Shown here in pieces: positions 34,871-43,253 of a DNA stretch of 64,000 nucleotides. The stretch's first letter is position 1, and every line of letters starts with the position of its first letter. The notes under the pieces are model-generated. The model was not told the DNA's origin, searched no databases, and was given only the letters and a program-made list of their open reading frames with translations. Both the position numbers and the translations under genes were made by a program. Origin of the DNA: Mycolicibacter longobardus (lineage in GTDB: Bacteria; Actinomycetota; Actinomycetes; Mycobacteriales; Mycobacteriaceae); the NCBI RefSeq assembly GCF_002102265.1, contig NZ_LQPG01000040.1:1-64000 (forward strand), written 5' to 3'.

Positions 34871-34934
34871 GCTGGGCTCCTCGGCTCGATAAGTACTTGA
34901 TATTTCACTGGGTCAGGGAGGCCCCGCAACCCAC

Positions 34935-34948
34935 TAGAACGTGTTCTA
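34935..34948. promoter_or_regulatory. KstR operator between fadE34 and kstR
   Basis: TAGAACGTGTTCTA is an almost complete palindrome and matches TnnAACnnGTTnnA at every fixed position. It is the strongest KstR site in the window and should control both fadE34 and the repressor gene itself. Confidence 0.93.
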
Positions 34949-35086
34949 ATAGTGCCAGCGTCCGAGCGTCAAGTCGAACCGTTGTGGCTGGACACCTCAC
35001 GTTCGGCCGGTGTTGGAACCGCGATATTGCGCTACGTGATGCGTATCGTTTCCGGCGAGTAGGTCAAGGAAGGAGTTGCACAGCAC

Positions 35087-35758
35087 ATGTCGTCACCAGC
35101 CGACAGCACCGCAAGCCGCGGATCGACCAGCCAACCGCGCGAGGTTGTCAACGTCGCTGTGCTGACCGAATCCGACCTCGGCTCCGAAGCGCAGCGGGAA
35201 CGGCGCAAACGCATCCTCGACGCCACTCTGGCGATCGCCTCCAAGGGAGGCTACGACGCGGTGCAGATGCGCGCGGTGGCCGACCGGGCAGACGTCGCCG
35301 TCGGCACCCTGTACCGGTACTTCCCGTCGAAGGTCCACCTGCTGGTCTCGGCGATGGGCCGCGAGATCGCGCGGGTGGACACCAAGACAGATCCCGTCAC
35401 ACACGCCGGAACCACCCGCCACCAGCGGCTCAATCTGGTGGTCAACAAGCTCAACCGCGCCATGCAGCGCAACCCGCTGCTCACCGAGGCCATGACCCGG
35501 GCGTATGTCTTCGCCGACGCGTCGGCGGCGGGCGAAGTGGACCACGTCCAGAAGCTGATCGACTCGATGTTCGCCGGGGCGATGAGCGACGGCGAGCCCA
35601 CCGAGGAGCAGTACCACATCTCCCGGGTGATCTCGGATGTGTGGCTGTCCAACCTGCTTGCCTGGCTCACTCGGCGGGCCTCGGCCACCGATTTCAGCAC
35701 CCGGCTGGACCTCGCGGTCCGGTTGCTGATCGGTGACGAGGACAGTCCCAAGGTCTGA
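35087..35758 (+). CDS. kstR: TetR-family repressor KstR of cholesterol catabolism
   Basis: A 223-residue repressor. The helix-turn-helix is at about residues 57-84 (AVQMRAVADRADVAVGTLYRYF), and the ligand domain carries the strongly conserved NPLLTEAMTRAYVFADASAAGEV and ISDVWLSNLLAWLTRRASATD. KstR is known to respond to CoA thioesters of early cholesterol metabolites and to repress genes for uptake, side-chain and ring A/B breakdown. The ATG at 35087 has AAGGAAGGAG upstream; a later GTG near residue 24 (VAVLTESDLG) corresponds to the short form annotated in some genomes. Confidence 0.95.
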   Translation: MSSPADSTASRGSTSQPREVVNVAVLTESDLGSEAQRERRKRILDATLAIASKGGYDAVQMRAVADRADVAVGTLYRYFPSKVHLLVSAMGREIARVDTKTDPVTHAGTTRHQRLNLVVNKLNRAMQRNPLLTEAMTRAYVFADASAAGEVDHVQKLIDSMFAGAMSDGEPTEEQYHISRVISDVWLSNLLAWLTRRASATDFSTRLDLAVRLLIGDEDSPKV

Positions 35759-35773
35759 CCCGCCTTCTCGCTG

Positions 35774-36694
35774 ATGCGTCTCAAGCTCGGCCGCCCCGAC
35801 ATCGGCCGGTACGCGCACCGGTTCACCGTGCCGGCAGCCGAGCCGGGCGCGCCGTTGTCGGTGACGTGGCTCGGCGTGACCAGCATGCTGATCGACGACG
35901 GGTCGTCGGCGCTGATGACCGACGGCTACTTCTCGCGTCCCGGTCTGGCGCGGGTGGCGCTGCGCAAGGTGTCACCGTCAGCCCCCCGCATCGACGGCTG
36001 CCTGGCCCGGGCCGGCGCGCGCGAGCTGGCGGCTGTGATCCCACTGCACACCCACATCGATCACGCGCTGGACTCCGCGGTGGTGGCCGAACGCACCGGT
36101 GCGGCGCTGGTGGGTGGTGAGTCGACGGCCAATATCGGCCGGGGCCATGGACTCTCGGACGACCGCTTGATCGTCGCCGTTCCCGGGGCGACCCTGACGC
36201 TGGGCGGCTACGACGTCACCCTGATCGAGTCGCGGCACTGCCCACCGGACCGCTTCCCCGGTGTGATCACCACCGCGGTGGTTCCGCCGGTGAAGGCCTC
36301 GGCCTACAAGTGCGGCGAGGCATGGTCGGCGCTGGTGGCCCACCGGTATTCGGGGCACAGCCTGCTGATCGTGGGCAGCGCGGGGTTCATCCCGGGGGCG
36401 TTGGCCGACCGGCGCGCCGACGTGGTCTATCTGGGCATCGGCCAGCTCGGCATTCAGCCCCGGCAGTATCTGGTCGACTACTGGAACGAGACGGTGCGGG
36501 CGGTGGGCGCTTCGACGGTAGTGCTGACCCACTGGGACGACTTCTTTCGTCCGCTGACAAAGCCGTTGCGCGCCTTGCCCTATGCCGGCGACGACCTGGA
36601 CGTCACGATGCGCGTTCTGACTGAACTGGCCGAGGCCGATGGAGTCGGGCTGCACCTGCCCACGGTGTGGCACCGCGAGGATCCGTGGGCCTGA
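35774..36694 (+). CDS. Metallo-beta-lactamase-fold hydrolase, Rv3577-like
   Basis: A 306-residue protein with the metallo-hydrolase fold. The metal-binding motif HTHIDHALDS is near residues 92-101, and further His residues occur in ESRHCPPD and LTHWDDF. It is 15 bases after kstR on the same strand and may be co-transcribed. The substrate is unknown; relatives include lactonases and phosphodiesterase-like enzymes. A basic start MRLKLGRPDIGRYAHRF and lack of a signal peptide suggest a cytoplasmic location. arsB2, which follows Rv3577 in M. tuberculosis, is absent here. Confidence 0.8.
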   Translation: MRLKLGRPDIGRYAHRFTVPAAEPGAPLSVTWLGVTSMLIDDGSSALMTDGYFSRPGLARVALRKVSPSAPRIDGCLARAGARELAAVIPLHTHIDHALDSAVVAERTGAALVGGESTANIGRGHGLSDDRLIVAVPGATLTLGGYDVTLIESRHCPPDRFPGVITTAVVPPVKASAYKCGEAWSALVAHRYSGHSLLIVGSAGFIPGALADRRADVVYLGIGQLGIQPRQYLVDYWNETVRAVGASTVVLTHWDDFFRPLTKPLRALPYAGDDLDVTMRVLTELAEADGVGLHLPTVWHREDPWA

Positions 36695-36722
36695 ACCTGA
36701 CTCTTGCGCTGCTGCTGAATCT

Positions 36723-37622
36723 CTAGCTGGTCGGATAGGCCGGCGGCAGCGGCATGCCCAGCTCGGCCAGCACGGCGCGCAACCGGCTCGGATAGTCGGT
36801 GATGAGTCCGTCGACTCCCGCGGCGATCAGCCGGCGCATGTCCTCGGCCTCGTTGACCGTCCACGGAATCACCTTGAGTCCGGCCGCATGTGCGCGTTCC
36901 ACGAATGCCCGATCCACCACCGAGTAGTCCGGGGACACGATGTCGGCGTCGGCGGCCACCGCCCCGGCGATCGGGTCGGGACCGCGCTCCCACAGCGCGA
37001 CAAGGGGAATGGCCGGCTCGACGGCACGCACCAACGCCAGGGTCCGCCAGTCGAAGCTCTGAATCTCGACGGCGCCCAGCTTGCCGGCGGCGCGCACCGC
37101 GGCCAGGATCACGTCGACGATCTGCCGGTGGTTCTCGGAGTCGACCTTGGTCTCGATGTTGTAGCGGACGCTCGTGTGACCGGCGAGCGCGAAGACTTCC
37201 GGCAACGTCGCGATCACGTTTCCCCGCACCACTTCCGCGTCGGGGAACTCCGGCAGCGGTTGTCCGCAGTCCAGCGTGCGCAGCTGGGCGAGGGTGAGCT
37301 CGGCTATCCGCTTGCCCACGTACGGGTAATCGGGATCACCGGCGAAGGCCGGTCCGGTATCGGCACACTTGGCGGGCTCGACCGACAGGTCATGCCAGAC
37401 CGCGGGCTGGGCATCGCGGGTCAGCACGATGTCCAACTCCAGGGTGCTGACGCCCAGTCCGAGCGACTTGGCGAACGCCCGCAGCGACTCCTCGGTGGTC
37501 TCGCCCCGCCCCCCGCGGTGGGCTTGCAGATCGAACGTCGCCGGTTGTGCGCCGGCGGATGCCGAAGGCCCCATCAGCGCGGCCGTGAGCACCGACAACG
37601 CGACGAGACCACGACGGATCAC
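36723..37622 (-). CDS. Exported glycerophosphodiester phosphodiesterase
   Basis: A 299-residue GDPD-fold enzyme with a signal peptide of about 29 residues ending SASAGA. The catalytic His-Arg pair is in LQAHRGGRGETTEES, with metal ligands in LELDIVLTRD and HDLS. It should hydrolyse glycerophosphodiesters outside the membrane to glycerol-3-phosphate and an alcohol. The GTG at 37622 overlaps the stop of the upstream methyltransferase gene (GTGA), so translation is probably coupled. In M. tuberculosis this gene is not next to the trmH-type gene, so its position is a local difference. Confidence 0.88.
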   Translation of the reverse strand: MIRRGLVALSVLTAALMGPSASAGAQPATFDLQAHRGGRGETTEESLRAFAKSLGLGVSTLELDIVLTRDAQPAVWHDLSVEPAKCADTGPAFAGDPDYPYVGKRIAELTLAQLRTLDCGQPLPEFPDAEVVRGNVIATLPEVFALAGHTSVRYNIETKVDSENHRQIVDVILAAVRAAGKLGAVEIQSFDWRTLALVRAVEPAIPLVALWERGPDPIAGAVAADADIVSPDYSVVDRAFVERAHAAGLKVIPWTVNEAEDMRRLIAAGVDGLITDYPSRLRAVLAELGMPLPPAYPTS

Positions 37623-38560
37623 CTTCGCTGACGGGCGATCTCGGCCAGCACCACCCCGGCGGCCACCGACGCGTTGAGTGACTCGGTGGGCCCCGACATC
37701 GGTATCGACACGATCGCGTCGCAGTTCTGCCGGACCAACCGGGACAGGCCCTTGCCCTCGGAACCGACGACCAAGACCATCGGGCCGGAGCCGTCCAACT
37801 CGTCGACCACGGTGTCTCCGCCGGCGTCCAGCCCAACCACCTGTAGGCCGCGATCCGCCCACGCCTTGAGGGTTTGGTTCAGGTTCGAGGCACGTGCAAC
37901 CGGAATCCGTGCTGCCGCACCGGCACTGGTACGCCATGCCACGGCGGTCACCGACGCCGACCGGCGCTGGGGGATCAGCACGCCGTGTCCGCCGAACGCC
38001 GCCACCGATCGCACGATGGCGCCGAGATTGCGCGGATCGGAGATGTTGTCCAGCGCGACCAGCAGCGCAGGTGCGACATCTGCCCGCGCCGCGGCGAGCA
38101 GGTCGTCGGGATGCGCGTACTGGTACGGCGGAACCTGAAGCGCGATGCCCTGGTGCAGACCGTTGGTGGTCATCTTGTCCAGGTCGGAGCGCGGGACCTC
38201 CAGAATCGGCAGTCCGGAATCGGCTGCCCGGGTTACCGATTCGGTCAGACGCTCGTCTGCCTCAGCGCCGAGCGCGACATACAGCGCGGTTGCCGGGATT
38301 CCGGCGCGCAGACACTCCAGAACCGGGTTGCGGCCCAGCACTGTCTCGCTCTCGTCGGTGCGCTTGGTGGTCCGGTAAGCCCGTTGCTTGGCCGCGCGTT
38401 TGGCCGCCTTGGCCGCCGGGTGGTATTCCCGTTTGTGTGCCGGCGGGGTGGCGCCGCGACCCTCGAGCCCGCGGCGGCGCTGGCCGCCGGAGCCGACGGT
38501 CGGACCCTTCTTGGTGCCGGGCTTGCGAATCGCACCCTTGCGCTTGGAGTTTCCCGCCAT
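37619..38560 (-). CDS. SPOUT-family RNA 2'-O-methyltransferase (TrmH/RlmB type)
   Basis: A 313-residue protein orthologous to Rv3579c. The first 75 residues are basic and disordered-looking (KRKGAIRKPGTKKG). A substrate-binding domain (about 80-155) precedes the SPOUT catalytic domain, with LDNISDPRNLGAIVRS near 180, VVGSEGKGLSRLV near 262, and ISIPMSG/ESLNASVAAGVVLAE near the end forming the S-adenosylmethionine knot. It is annotated as a 23S rRNA guanosine-2'-O-methyltransferase in relatives. The ATG at 38560 overlaps the cysS stop by one base; cysS and this gene are an ancient pair. Confidence 0.9.
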   Translation of the reverse strand: MAGNSKRKGAIRKPGTKKGPTVGSGGQRRRGLEGRGATPPAHKREYHPAAKAAKRAAKQRAYRTTKRTDESETVLGRNPVLECLRAGIPATALYVALGAEADERLTESVTRAADSGLPILEVPRSDLDKMTTNGLHQGIALQVPPYQYAHPDDLLAAARADVAPALLVALDNISDPRNLGAIVRSVAAFGGHGVLIPQRRSASVTAVAWRTSAGAAARIPVARASNLNQTLKAWADRGLQVVGLDAGGDTVVDELDGSGPMVLVVGSEGKGLSRLVRQNCDAIVSIPMSGPTESLNASVAAGVVLAEIARQRR

Positions 38561-39969
38561 CAGTCGGCCCCCCCGACCAGCAGCGACCACTGCGGACCGT
38601 CCCCGGTGTCAGTGACGTCGATGCCGGCGTCCTTGAGTCGGCCGCGGATCTCGTCGGCCAATTGCCAGTCCCGTTCGGCGCGGGCCGTTTCCCTGCGGTC
38701 CAACTCGGCGCGCACCAGCACGTCGACCGCGGCCAGCGCCGCCGAGGTCTCGTCGCGCGATTCCCAGCGCTCGTCGAGCGGGTCGCAGCCCAGCACGTTC
38801 ATCATCGCCCGGATCGCACCGGCGGCGGCCAGCGCGTTGTCGTGGTCGCCGGCGTCGAGGGCCCGGTTGCCCTCCGCACGGGCCCGGTGCACCTCGGCCA
38901 GTGCGATCGGCACCGACAGATCGTCGTCGAGCGCGGCAGCGAAACGCGGCGTCCAGTCGCCGGGGACCACCGCGCCCACCCGACTGCGCACCCGGTGCAG
39001 GAACTCCTCGATGCCGACGTAGGCGTTGACCGCGTCCTGCAGGGCTGTCTCGGAGAACTCCAGCATGGACCGGTAGTGCGCGCTACCCAGGTAGTACCGC
39101 AGTTCGGCGGGCCGGACTCGCTGCAGCACCGCCGACATCGACAGCACGTTGCCCAGCGACTTGCTCATCTTCTCGCCGCCCAGGGTGACCCAGCCGTTGT
39201 GCAGCCAGTAGTTGGCGAAGCCGTCGCCGGCCGCGCGGCTCTGGGCGATCTCATTCTCGTGGTGCGGGAAGACCAGGTCCATCCCGCCGCAGTGGATGTC
39301 GAACTCGGTGCCCAAGTAGGTACGGGCCATCGCCGAACATTCCAGGTGCCAACCCGGACGGCCCCGCCCCCACGGCGTGGGCCAGCTGGGTTCACCGGGC
39401 TTGGCGCCCTTCCACAACGTGAAGTCGCGCGGATCGCGCTTGCCGGTGGCCGCACCCTCGCCCTGGTGCACGTCATCGATCTTGTGGCCGGACAGCTGGC
39501 CGTATTCGGGGTAGCTGAGCACGTCGAAGTACACGTCGCCGCCGCCGGTGTAGGCGTGCCCGGTGTCGATCAGGCGCTCGATCAGCTCGACCATCTGGGT
39601 GATGTGGCCGGTGGCACGGGGTTCGGCCGAGGGCGGCAGCACCCCCAGCGCCTCGTAGGCGGCGGTGAACTCGCGCTCGTAAGTGGCGGCCCACTCCCAC
39701 CACGGCCGGCCCGCGGCGGCGGCCTTGTTGAGGATCTTGTCGTCGATGTCGGTCACATTGCGCACAAACGCGACGTCGTACCCGCGGGCGGTGAGCCACC
39801 GGCGCAACACGTCGAACGCGACGCCGCTGCGGACATGGCCGATGTGGGGCGGGGCCTGAACGGTGGCACCACATAGATAGATGGACACGTGGCCCGGCCG
39901 CAGCGGAACAAATTCACGCACGGCGCCGGTTGCGGTGTCGTGCAGCCGCAGGCTGGGGCGATCGGTCAC
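38560..39969 (-). CDS. cysS: Cysteinyl-tRNA synthetase
   Basis: A 469-residue class I aminoacyl-tRNA synthetase, equal in length to M. tuberculosis CysS. The GTG at 39969 (VTDRPSLRLHDT) is the start by alignment. The HIGH-type motif is PPHIGHVRSG near residue 47, the KMSKS loop is GGEKMSKSLGN near 268, and zinc ligands include YLCGAT, WHLECSAMA and the HHENE region. A DALR-type anticodon domain follows at about 345-430. It is the first of the operon cysS-trmH-GDPD. Confidence 0.95.
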   Translation of the reverse strand: MTDRPSLRLHDTATGAVREFVPLRPGHVSIYLCGATVQAPPHIGHVRSGVAFDVLRRWLTARGYDVAFVRNVTDIDDKILNKAAAAGRPWWEWAATYEREFTAAYEALGVLPPSAEPRATGHITQMVELIERLIDTGHAYTGGGDVYFDVLSYPEYGQLSGHKIDDVHQGEGAATGKRDPRDFTLWKGAKPGEPSWPTPWGRGRPGWHLECSAMARTYLGTEFDIHCGGMDLVFPHHENEIAQSRAAGDGFANYWLHNGWVTLGGEKMSKSLGNVLSMSAVLQRVRPAELRYYLGSAHYRSMLEFSETALQDAVNAYVGIEEFLHRVRSRVGAVVPGDWTPRFAAALDDDLSVPIALAEVHRARAEGNRALDAGDHDNALAAAGAIRAMMNVLGCDPLDERWESRDETSAALAAVDVLVRAELDRRETARAERDWQLADEIRGRLKDAGIDVTDTGDGPQWSLLVGGAD

Positions 39970-40084
39970 GACGGGCCAGCTTACCGGGCGCATCGGCCGC
40001 ACCCGCCGCTACCAGCGATTGCCAGGACCGGGTGCGCCGACCGCATCGGTGGACAGGTGGTCACGGGTGGCATATATTGCGGCA

Positions 40085-40717
40085 GTGAGTAAACGTCTGG
40101 CGGCAGTCTCTGGAGCGCTCCTGGCTGCGGCCACAATTGCCGGAACAGCGACGGCCTACGCCGACGAGCCGAACAATCAGCAAGCCCAGCAAGAGGCTGT
40201 GGCTGCGCCGGCCGAGCAGGCTGAGCCGGCTGGGATCGACACGGAGGCGCTGGACGACGTCCAGGCCGAACAGCAACGGCAGCAAGCCGAGCAGCAGGCA
40301 GAACAGATGAGCCAGGCCAGCACTGCCGGCGCCACCACCGCCGGCGCCAGCACCGCCAGTATGGCTGCCATGGGTCCCCAGATCGGTATGTCGATGGCGA
40401 TGATGGCCCCGATGGCCGCGATGATGGCCCCGATGATGATCCCGATGGCTACGCCCCTGCTGACCAGTTTCGCCGCCCAGGGCGCGAACAACGGTGCGGA
40501 GATCGGTGCGGCCGCCGCGACAGACCTTTTCGGGGCCGCTGCGGACGCGGGCGATGGCGCAGAGATCGGTGCGGCCGCCGCGACCGATGCTTTGGGCCTG
40601 GCCCTGGACCCTGCGGCCCTGGCCGAGGTGGCCGGCGAGGCAGCCGGCGACATCGGCGCAACCGTCGGCACCGAGGTCACCTGTGGTGTCATCGGCGTCA
40701 TCTTCGGCGCCTGCTAA
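40085..40717 (+). CDS. Secreted or anchored Met-rich protein with internal repeats, 210 residues
   Basis: The GTG at 40085 gives VSKRLAAVSGALLAAATIAG, a signal peptide with a likely cut near residue 26 (TAYADEP). Residues 30-75 are Gln/Glu/Ala-rich and probably helical. Residues 93-121 hold 12 Met among Ala and Pro, forming a hydrophobic span. The 11-residue unit GAEIGAAAATD occurs at 137-147 and again at 158-168. Two Cys at 200 and 210 close the chain. No family is recognised. It is flanked by minus-strand genes on both sides and has its own leader of about 115 bases. Whether the Met-rich part binds metal or crosses a membrane cannot be told. Confidence 0.68.
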   Translation: MSKRLAAVSGALLAAATIAGTATAYADEPNNQQAQQEAVAAPAEQAEPAGIDTEALDDVQAEQQRQQAEQQAEQMSQASTAGATTAGASTASMAAMGPQIGMSMAMMAPMAAMMAPMMIPMATPLLTSFAAQGANNGAEIGAAAATDLFGAAADAGDGAEIGAAAATDALGLALDPAALAEVAGEAAGDIGATVGTEVTCGVIGVIFGAC

Positions 40718-40732
40718 ACCCCGCCGACCGAA

Positions 40733-41209
40733 CTACAGCGGCACCACCAGCGCGGTAGCGACCGCGGCCAAGCCCTCGCCTCGACCGGTGAGCCCGAGGC
40801 CATCGGTGGTGGTCGCGGACACCGACACCGGCGCGCCCAACAATTCCGACAGCAGCTGCTGCGCCTCGGCGCGGCGCGGTCCCACCTTCGGCCGGTTGCC
40901 GATGACCTGCACCGCGGCATTGCCGATCGCGAAACCGCTGTCACCGAGCAATTCGCGTACGTGGCCGAGCATCACGGCACCGGTTACCCCTACCCAGCGT
41001 GGCTCGTCGACGCCGAACACCGCACCGAGGTCCCCCAACCCTGCCGCCGACAGCAGCGCGTCGCACAGGGCGTGTACGGCCACATCGCCGTCGGAGTGCC
41101 CTGCGCAGCCGTCGGCGTCGGCAAACAACAGTCCCAGCAGCCAACAAGGCCGCCCCGGCTCGATCGGATGCACGTCGGTGCCCAACCCGACCCGCGGCGG
41201 CGGGTTCAC
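40733..41209 (-). CDS. ispF: 2-C-methyl-D-erythritol 2,4-cyclodiphosphate synthase
   Basis: A 158-residue enzyme of the MEP isoprenoid pathway. It converts CDP-methylerythritol 2-phosphate to the cyclodiphosphate. The metal site residues are in GTDVHPI (Asp, His) and the AGHSDGDVAVHALCDALL motif is intact. The C-terminal ATTTDGLGLTGRGEG is the trimer-interface nucleotide site. The GTG start overlaps the ispD stop (GTGA), so the two consecutive pathway enzymes are coupled. Confidence 0.95.
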   Translation of the reverse strand: MNPPPRVGLGTDVHPIEPGRPCWLLGLLFADADGCAGHSDGDVAVHALCDALLSAAGLGDLGAVFGVDEPRWVGVTGAVMLGHVRELLGDSGFAIGNAAVQVIGNRPKVGPRRAEAQQLLSELLGAPVSVSATTTDGLGLTGRGEGLAAVATALVVPL

Positions 41210-41871
41210 CGGCTCACCACCGCCTCGGCGAGCAACGCGTCCAACGGGGTGGTGATCTTAAAGGCCAGCGGGTCGCCTTCGACGACCTGGACCTGGCCGC
41301 CGATGTGTTCGACCATCGAGGCGTCGTCGGTGAACTGCGCCGCCGGATCCGCCTGCTGGTAGGCCCGCAACAGCAGATCGGCGGCGAACCCCTGCGGCGT
41401 CTGCACGGCCCGAAGGCCGGCCCGTTCGGGCGTGGCCAGTACCGCGCCGTTGGCGTCCACCGCCTTGATCGTGTCGGGTATCGCAAGGCCCGGGACGACC
41501 GCCCGGTGCCCGGCATGCAAGGCCTCCACCACCCGGACCACCAGGGCGGGCGGGGTAAGCGGTCGTGCGGCGTCATGGACCAGCACGAAATCGGGTTCTC
41601 CGGCGGCGGCCAGCGCGAGCCGGACGGATTCGACGCGGTCGGCGCCGCCGGCGACGATGGTGGCCTTCTCGCCGAGGATCAGCTTCGCCTCATCGGTGCG
41701 GCCCGGTGGCACCGCGACCACCACCTGGTCGACGACACCGGACTCTCGCAGGCCCGCCACGGCACGCTCGACCAGGGTCTGCCCGCCGAGGATGAAGAAG
41801 GCTTTGGGTTTGCCCGCCCCCAGCCGCACACCCGCGCCCGCGGCCGGAACCACGGCAACTGTCGTTGGCAC
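41206..41871 (-). CDS. ispD: 2-C-methyl-D-erythritol 4-phosphate cytidylyltransferase
   Basis: A 221-residue nucleotidyltransferase of the MEP pathway that joins CTP to methylerythritol 4-phosphate. The N-terminal VVPAAGAGVRLGAGKPKAF is the CTP-binding loop, HDAARPLTPP provides metal and substrate contacts, and the TPQGF motif is at RAVQTPQGFAAD. The start is a GTG at 41871, 30 bases after the carD stop. The order carD-ispD-ispF is the normal mycobacterial arrangement. Confidence 0.95.
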   Translation of the reverse strand: MPTTVAVVPAAGAGVRLGAGKPKAFFILGGQTLVERAVAGLRESGVVDQVVVAVPPGRTDEAKLILGEKATIVAGGADRVESVRLALAAAGEPDFVLVHDAARPLTPPALVVRVVEALHAGHRAVVPGLAIPDTIKAVDANGAVLATPERAGLRAVQTPQGFAADLLLRAYQQADPAAQFTDDASMVEHIGGQVQVVEGDPLAFKITTPLDALLAEAVVSR

Positions 41872-41901
41872 CGATTCCCCGGTCGCTAAAGAATGCCGCG
41901 G

Positions 41902-42390
41902 TCAGGACGCCGCGGCCAGCACCTCGTCGAGGATGGTCTCGGCTTTGGCGTCGTCGGTGTTCTCGGCCAGCGCCAGCTCACCGACCAGAATCTGACGGGC
42001 CTTGGCCAGCATCCGCTTCTCGCCGGCGGACAGGCCACGCTCCTGGTCGCGGCGCCACAGGTCACGAACCACTTCGGCTACCTTGTGCACGTCACCGGAG
42101 GCAAGCTTCTCCAGGTTGGCCTTGTACCGGCGCGACCAGTTGGTCGGCTCCTCGGTGTGGGGAGCGCGCAGCACCTGGAAGACCTTGTCCAGACCTTCCT
42201 GGCCGACAACGTCACGCACACCGACATATTCGGCATTTTCAGCGGGAACTCGAACGGTGAGGTCGCCCTGCGCCACCTTGAGGACCAGATAGTCCTTCTG
42301 CTCGCCTTTGATGGTCCGGGTTTCAATCGCCTCGATCAACGCTGCACCGTGGTGTGGATATACGACGGTGTCTCCGACCTTAAAGATCAT
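41902..42390 (-). CDS. carD: RNA polymerase-binding transcription factor CarD
   Basis: A 162-residue essential regulator that stabilises RNA polymerase open complexes, notably at rRNA promoters. The N-terminal Tudor-like RNA polymerase interaction domain (about 1-58) starts MIFKVGDTVVYPHHGAA. The C-terminal helical DNA-binding domain has Trp85 (NWSRRYK), which wedges into the upstream edge of the bubble. The length is identical to M. tuberculosis CarD. The ATG at 42390 follows GAAAGGGG. It is first in carD-ispD-ispF and divergent from lpqE. Confidence 0.97.
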   Translation of the reverse strand: MIFKVGDTVVYPHHGAALIEAIETRTIKGEQKDYLVLKVAQGDLTVRVPAENAEYVGVRDVVGQEGLDKVFQVLRAPHTEEPTNWSRRYKANLEKLASGDVHKVAEVVRDLWRRDQERGLSAGEKRMLAKARQILVGELALAENTDDAKAETILDEVLAAAS

Positions 42391-42548
42391 CTGATTTGAG
42401 CCCCTTTCGCTACCCCATGCTAACACGGCGCCCCGACACCGGACTAACAACGGTGCAGGTCAGGGGCACCGCGACCCCAGATGGGGGGTTGACAGCGCGC
42501 CAGAAGCGTGCTTGGCCAATTCTGATCGGAGCCCGATCTCAGCAGGTG

Positions 42549-42581
42549 GCGCAGGGTTACGGGCGACCCGCAACCCTGCGC
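42549..42581. repeat. Perfect 10-base inverted repeat between carD and lpqE
   Basis: Arms GCGCAGGGTT (42549-42558) and AACCCTGCGC (42572-42581) enclose a 13-base loop with further GGG/CCC pairing. It lies 69 bases before the lpqE start in a 260-base divergent gap. It may be an operator or a leader hairpin; it lacks a T-run. Confidence 0.6.
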
Positions 42582-42650
42582 TACCGCGGTGAAGCGGTTG
42601 CTACTACAGTGCATAGTCACAAGCCGTGACCGCCGAGCAGGAGACCACAC

Positions 42651-43202
42651 GTGAACTGGTTCAGCAGGGCCTTCAACAAGGCTGCGATCGGCCTGGTTGC
42701 TGCCGCGGCACTCGCCGGGTGCGGTACCGGCCAGATCTCCCAGACCGCCGATCAGGCCTCCGCGGTCAACGGCGCCTCGGCCACCGTCGGCAACCTGGCG
42801 CTGCGGGACGTCCGAATCCAGGCGACGCAGACCGGCGACGCCCTGGAGCCCGGCCAGACGGTCGACCTGGTGTTCGTCGTCAGCAACCAGTCGACGGAGA
42901 CCGATGACGAGCTGACCGACATCAAGACGCCGGTCGGCAAGGTGTCCCCGTTGACCGGCGGCAAGACCGTGCCGGTGGGCGGTGTGCTGATCGTCAGCGC
43001 CCCGGCGGGCCCCGAGCTGCCGACAGCGCCCGCCGCCAAGGCCCTGCCCGAGGTGGCCGACGCCAACACCGCGGCGGCCACGCTGACGCTGGACCAGGCG
43101 ATCATGAACGGGCTCACCTACGACTTCACCTTCGACTTCAAGAAGGCCGGCTCGGTCACCCTGGCCGTCCCGATCTCGGCCGGCACGCTTTCGCACCGCT
43201 GA
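42651..43202 (+). CDS. lpqE: Lipoprotein LpqE
   Basis: A 183-residue lipoprotein. The GTG at 42651 follows GAGCAGGAG. The signal sequence ends in the lipobox LAGC with Cys24 as the lipidation site. The mature part is a beta-rich domain with LRDVRIQATQTGD and VDLVFVVSNQS, similar to copper-chaperone-like or immunoglobulin-like folds in other actinobacterial lipoproteins. The function is unknown. It sits between carD (divergent) and radA (same strand, 51 bases), as in M. tuberculosis. Confidence 0.9.
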   Translation: MNWFSRAFNKAAIGLVAAAALAGCGTGQISQTADQASAVNGASATVGNLALRDVRIQATQTGDALEPGQTVDLVFVVSNQSTETDDELTDIKTPVGKVSPLTGGKTVPVGGVLIVSAPAGPELPTAPAAKALPEVADANTAAATLTLDQAIMNGLTYDFTFDFKKAGSVTLAVPISAGTLSHR

Positions 43203-43253
43203 CGCCCCGCGTCGCTCGCCGTCGCTGTCGGACCCAACCGATACCGTCGGGGG

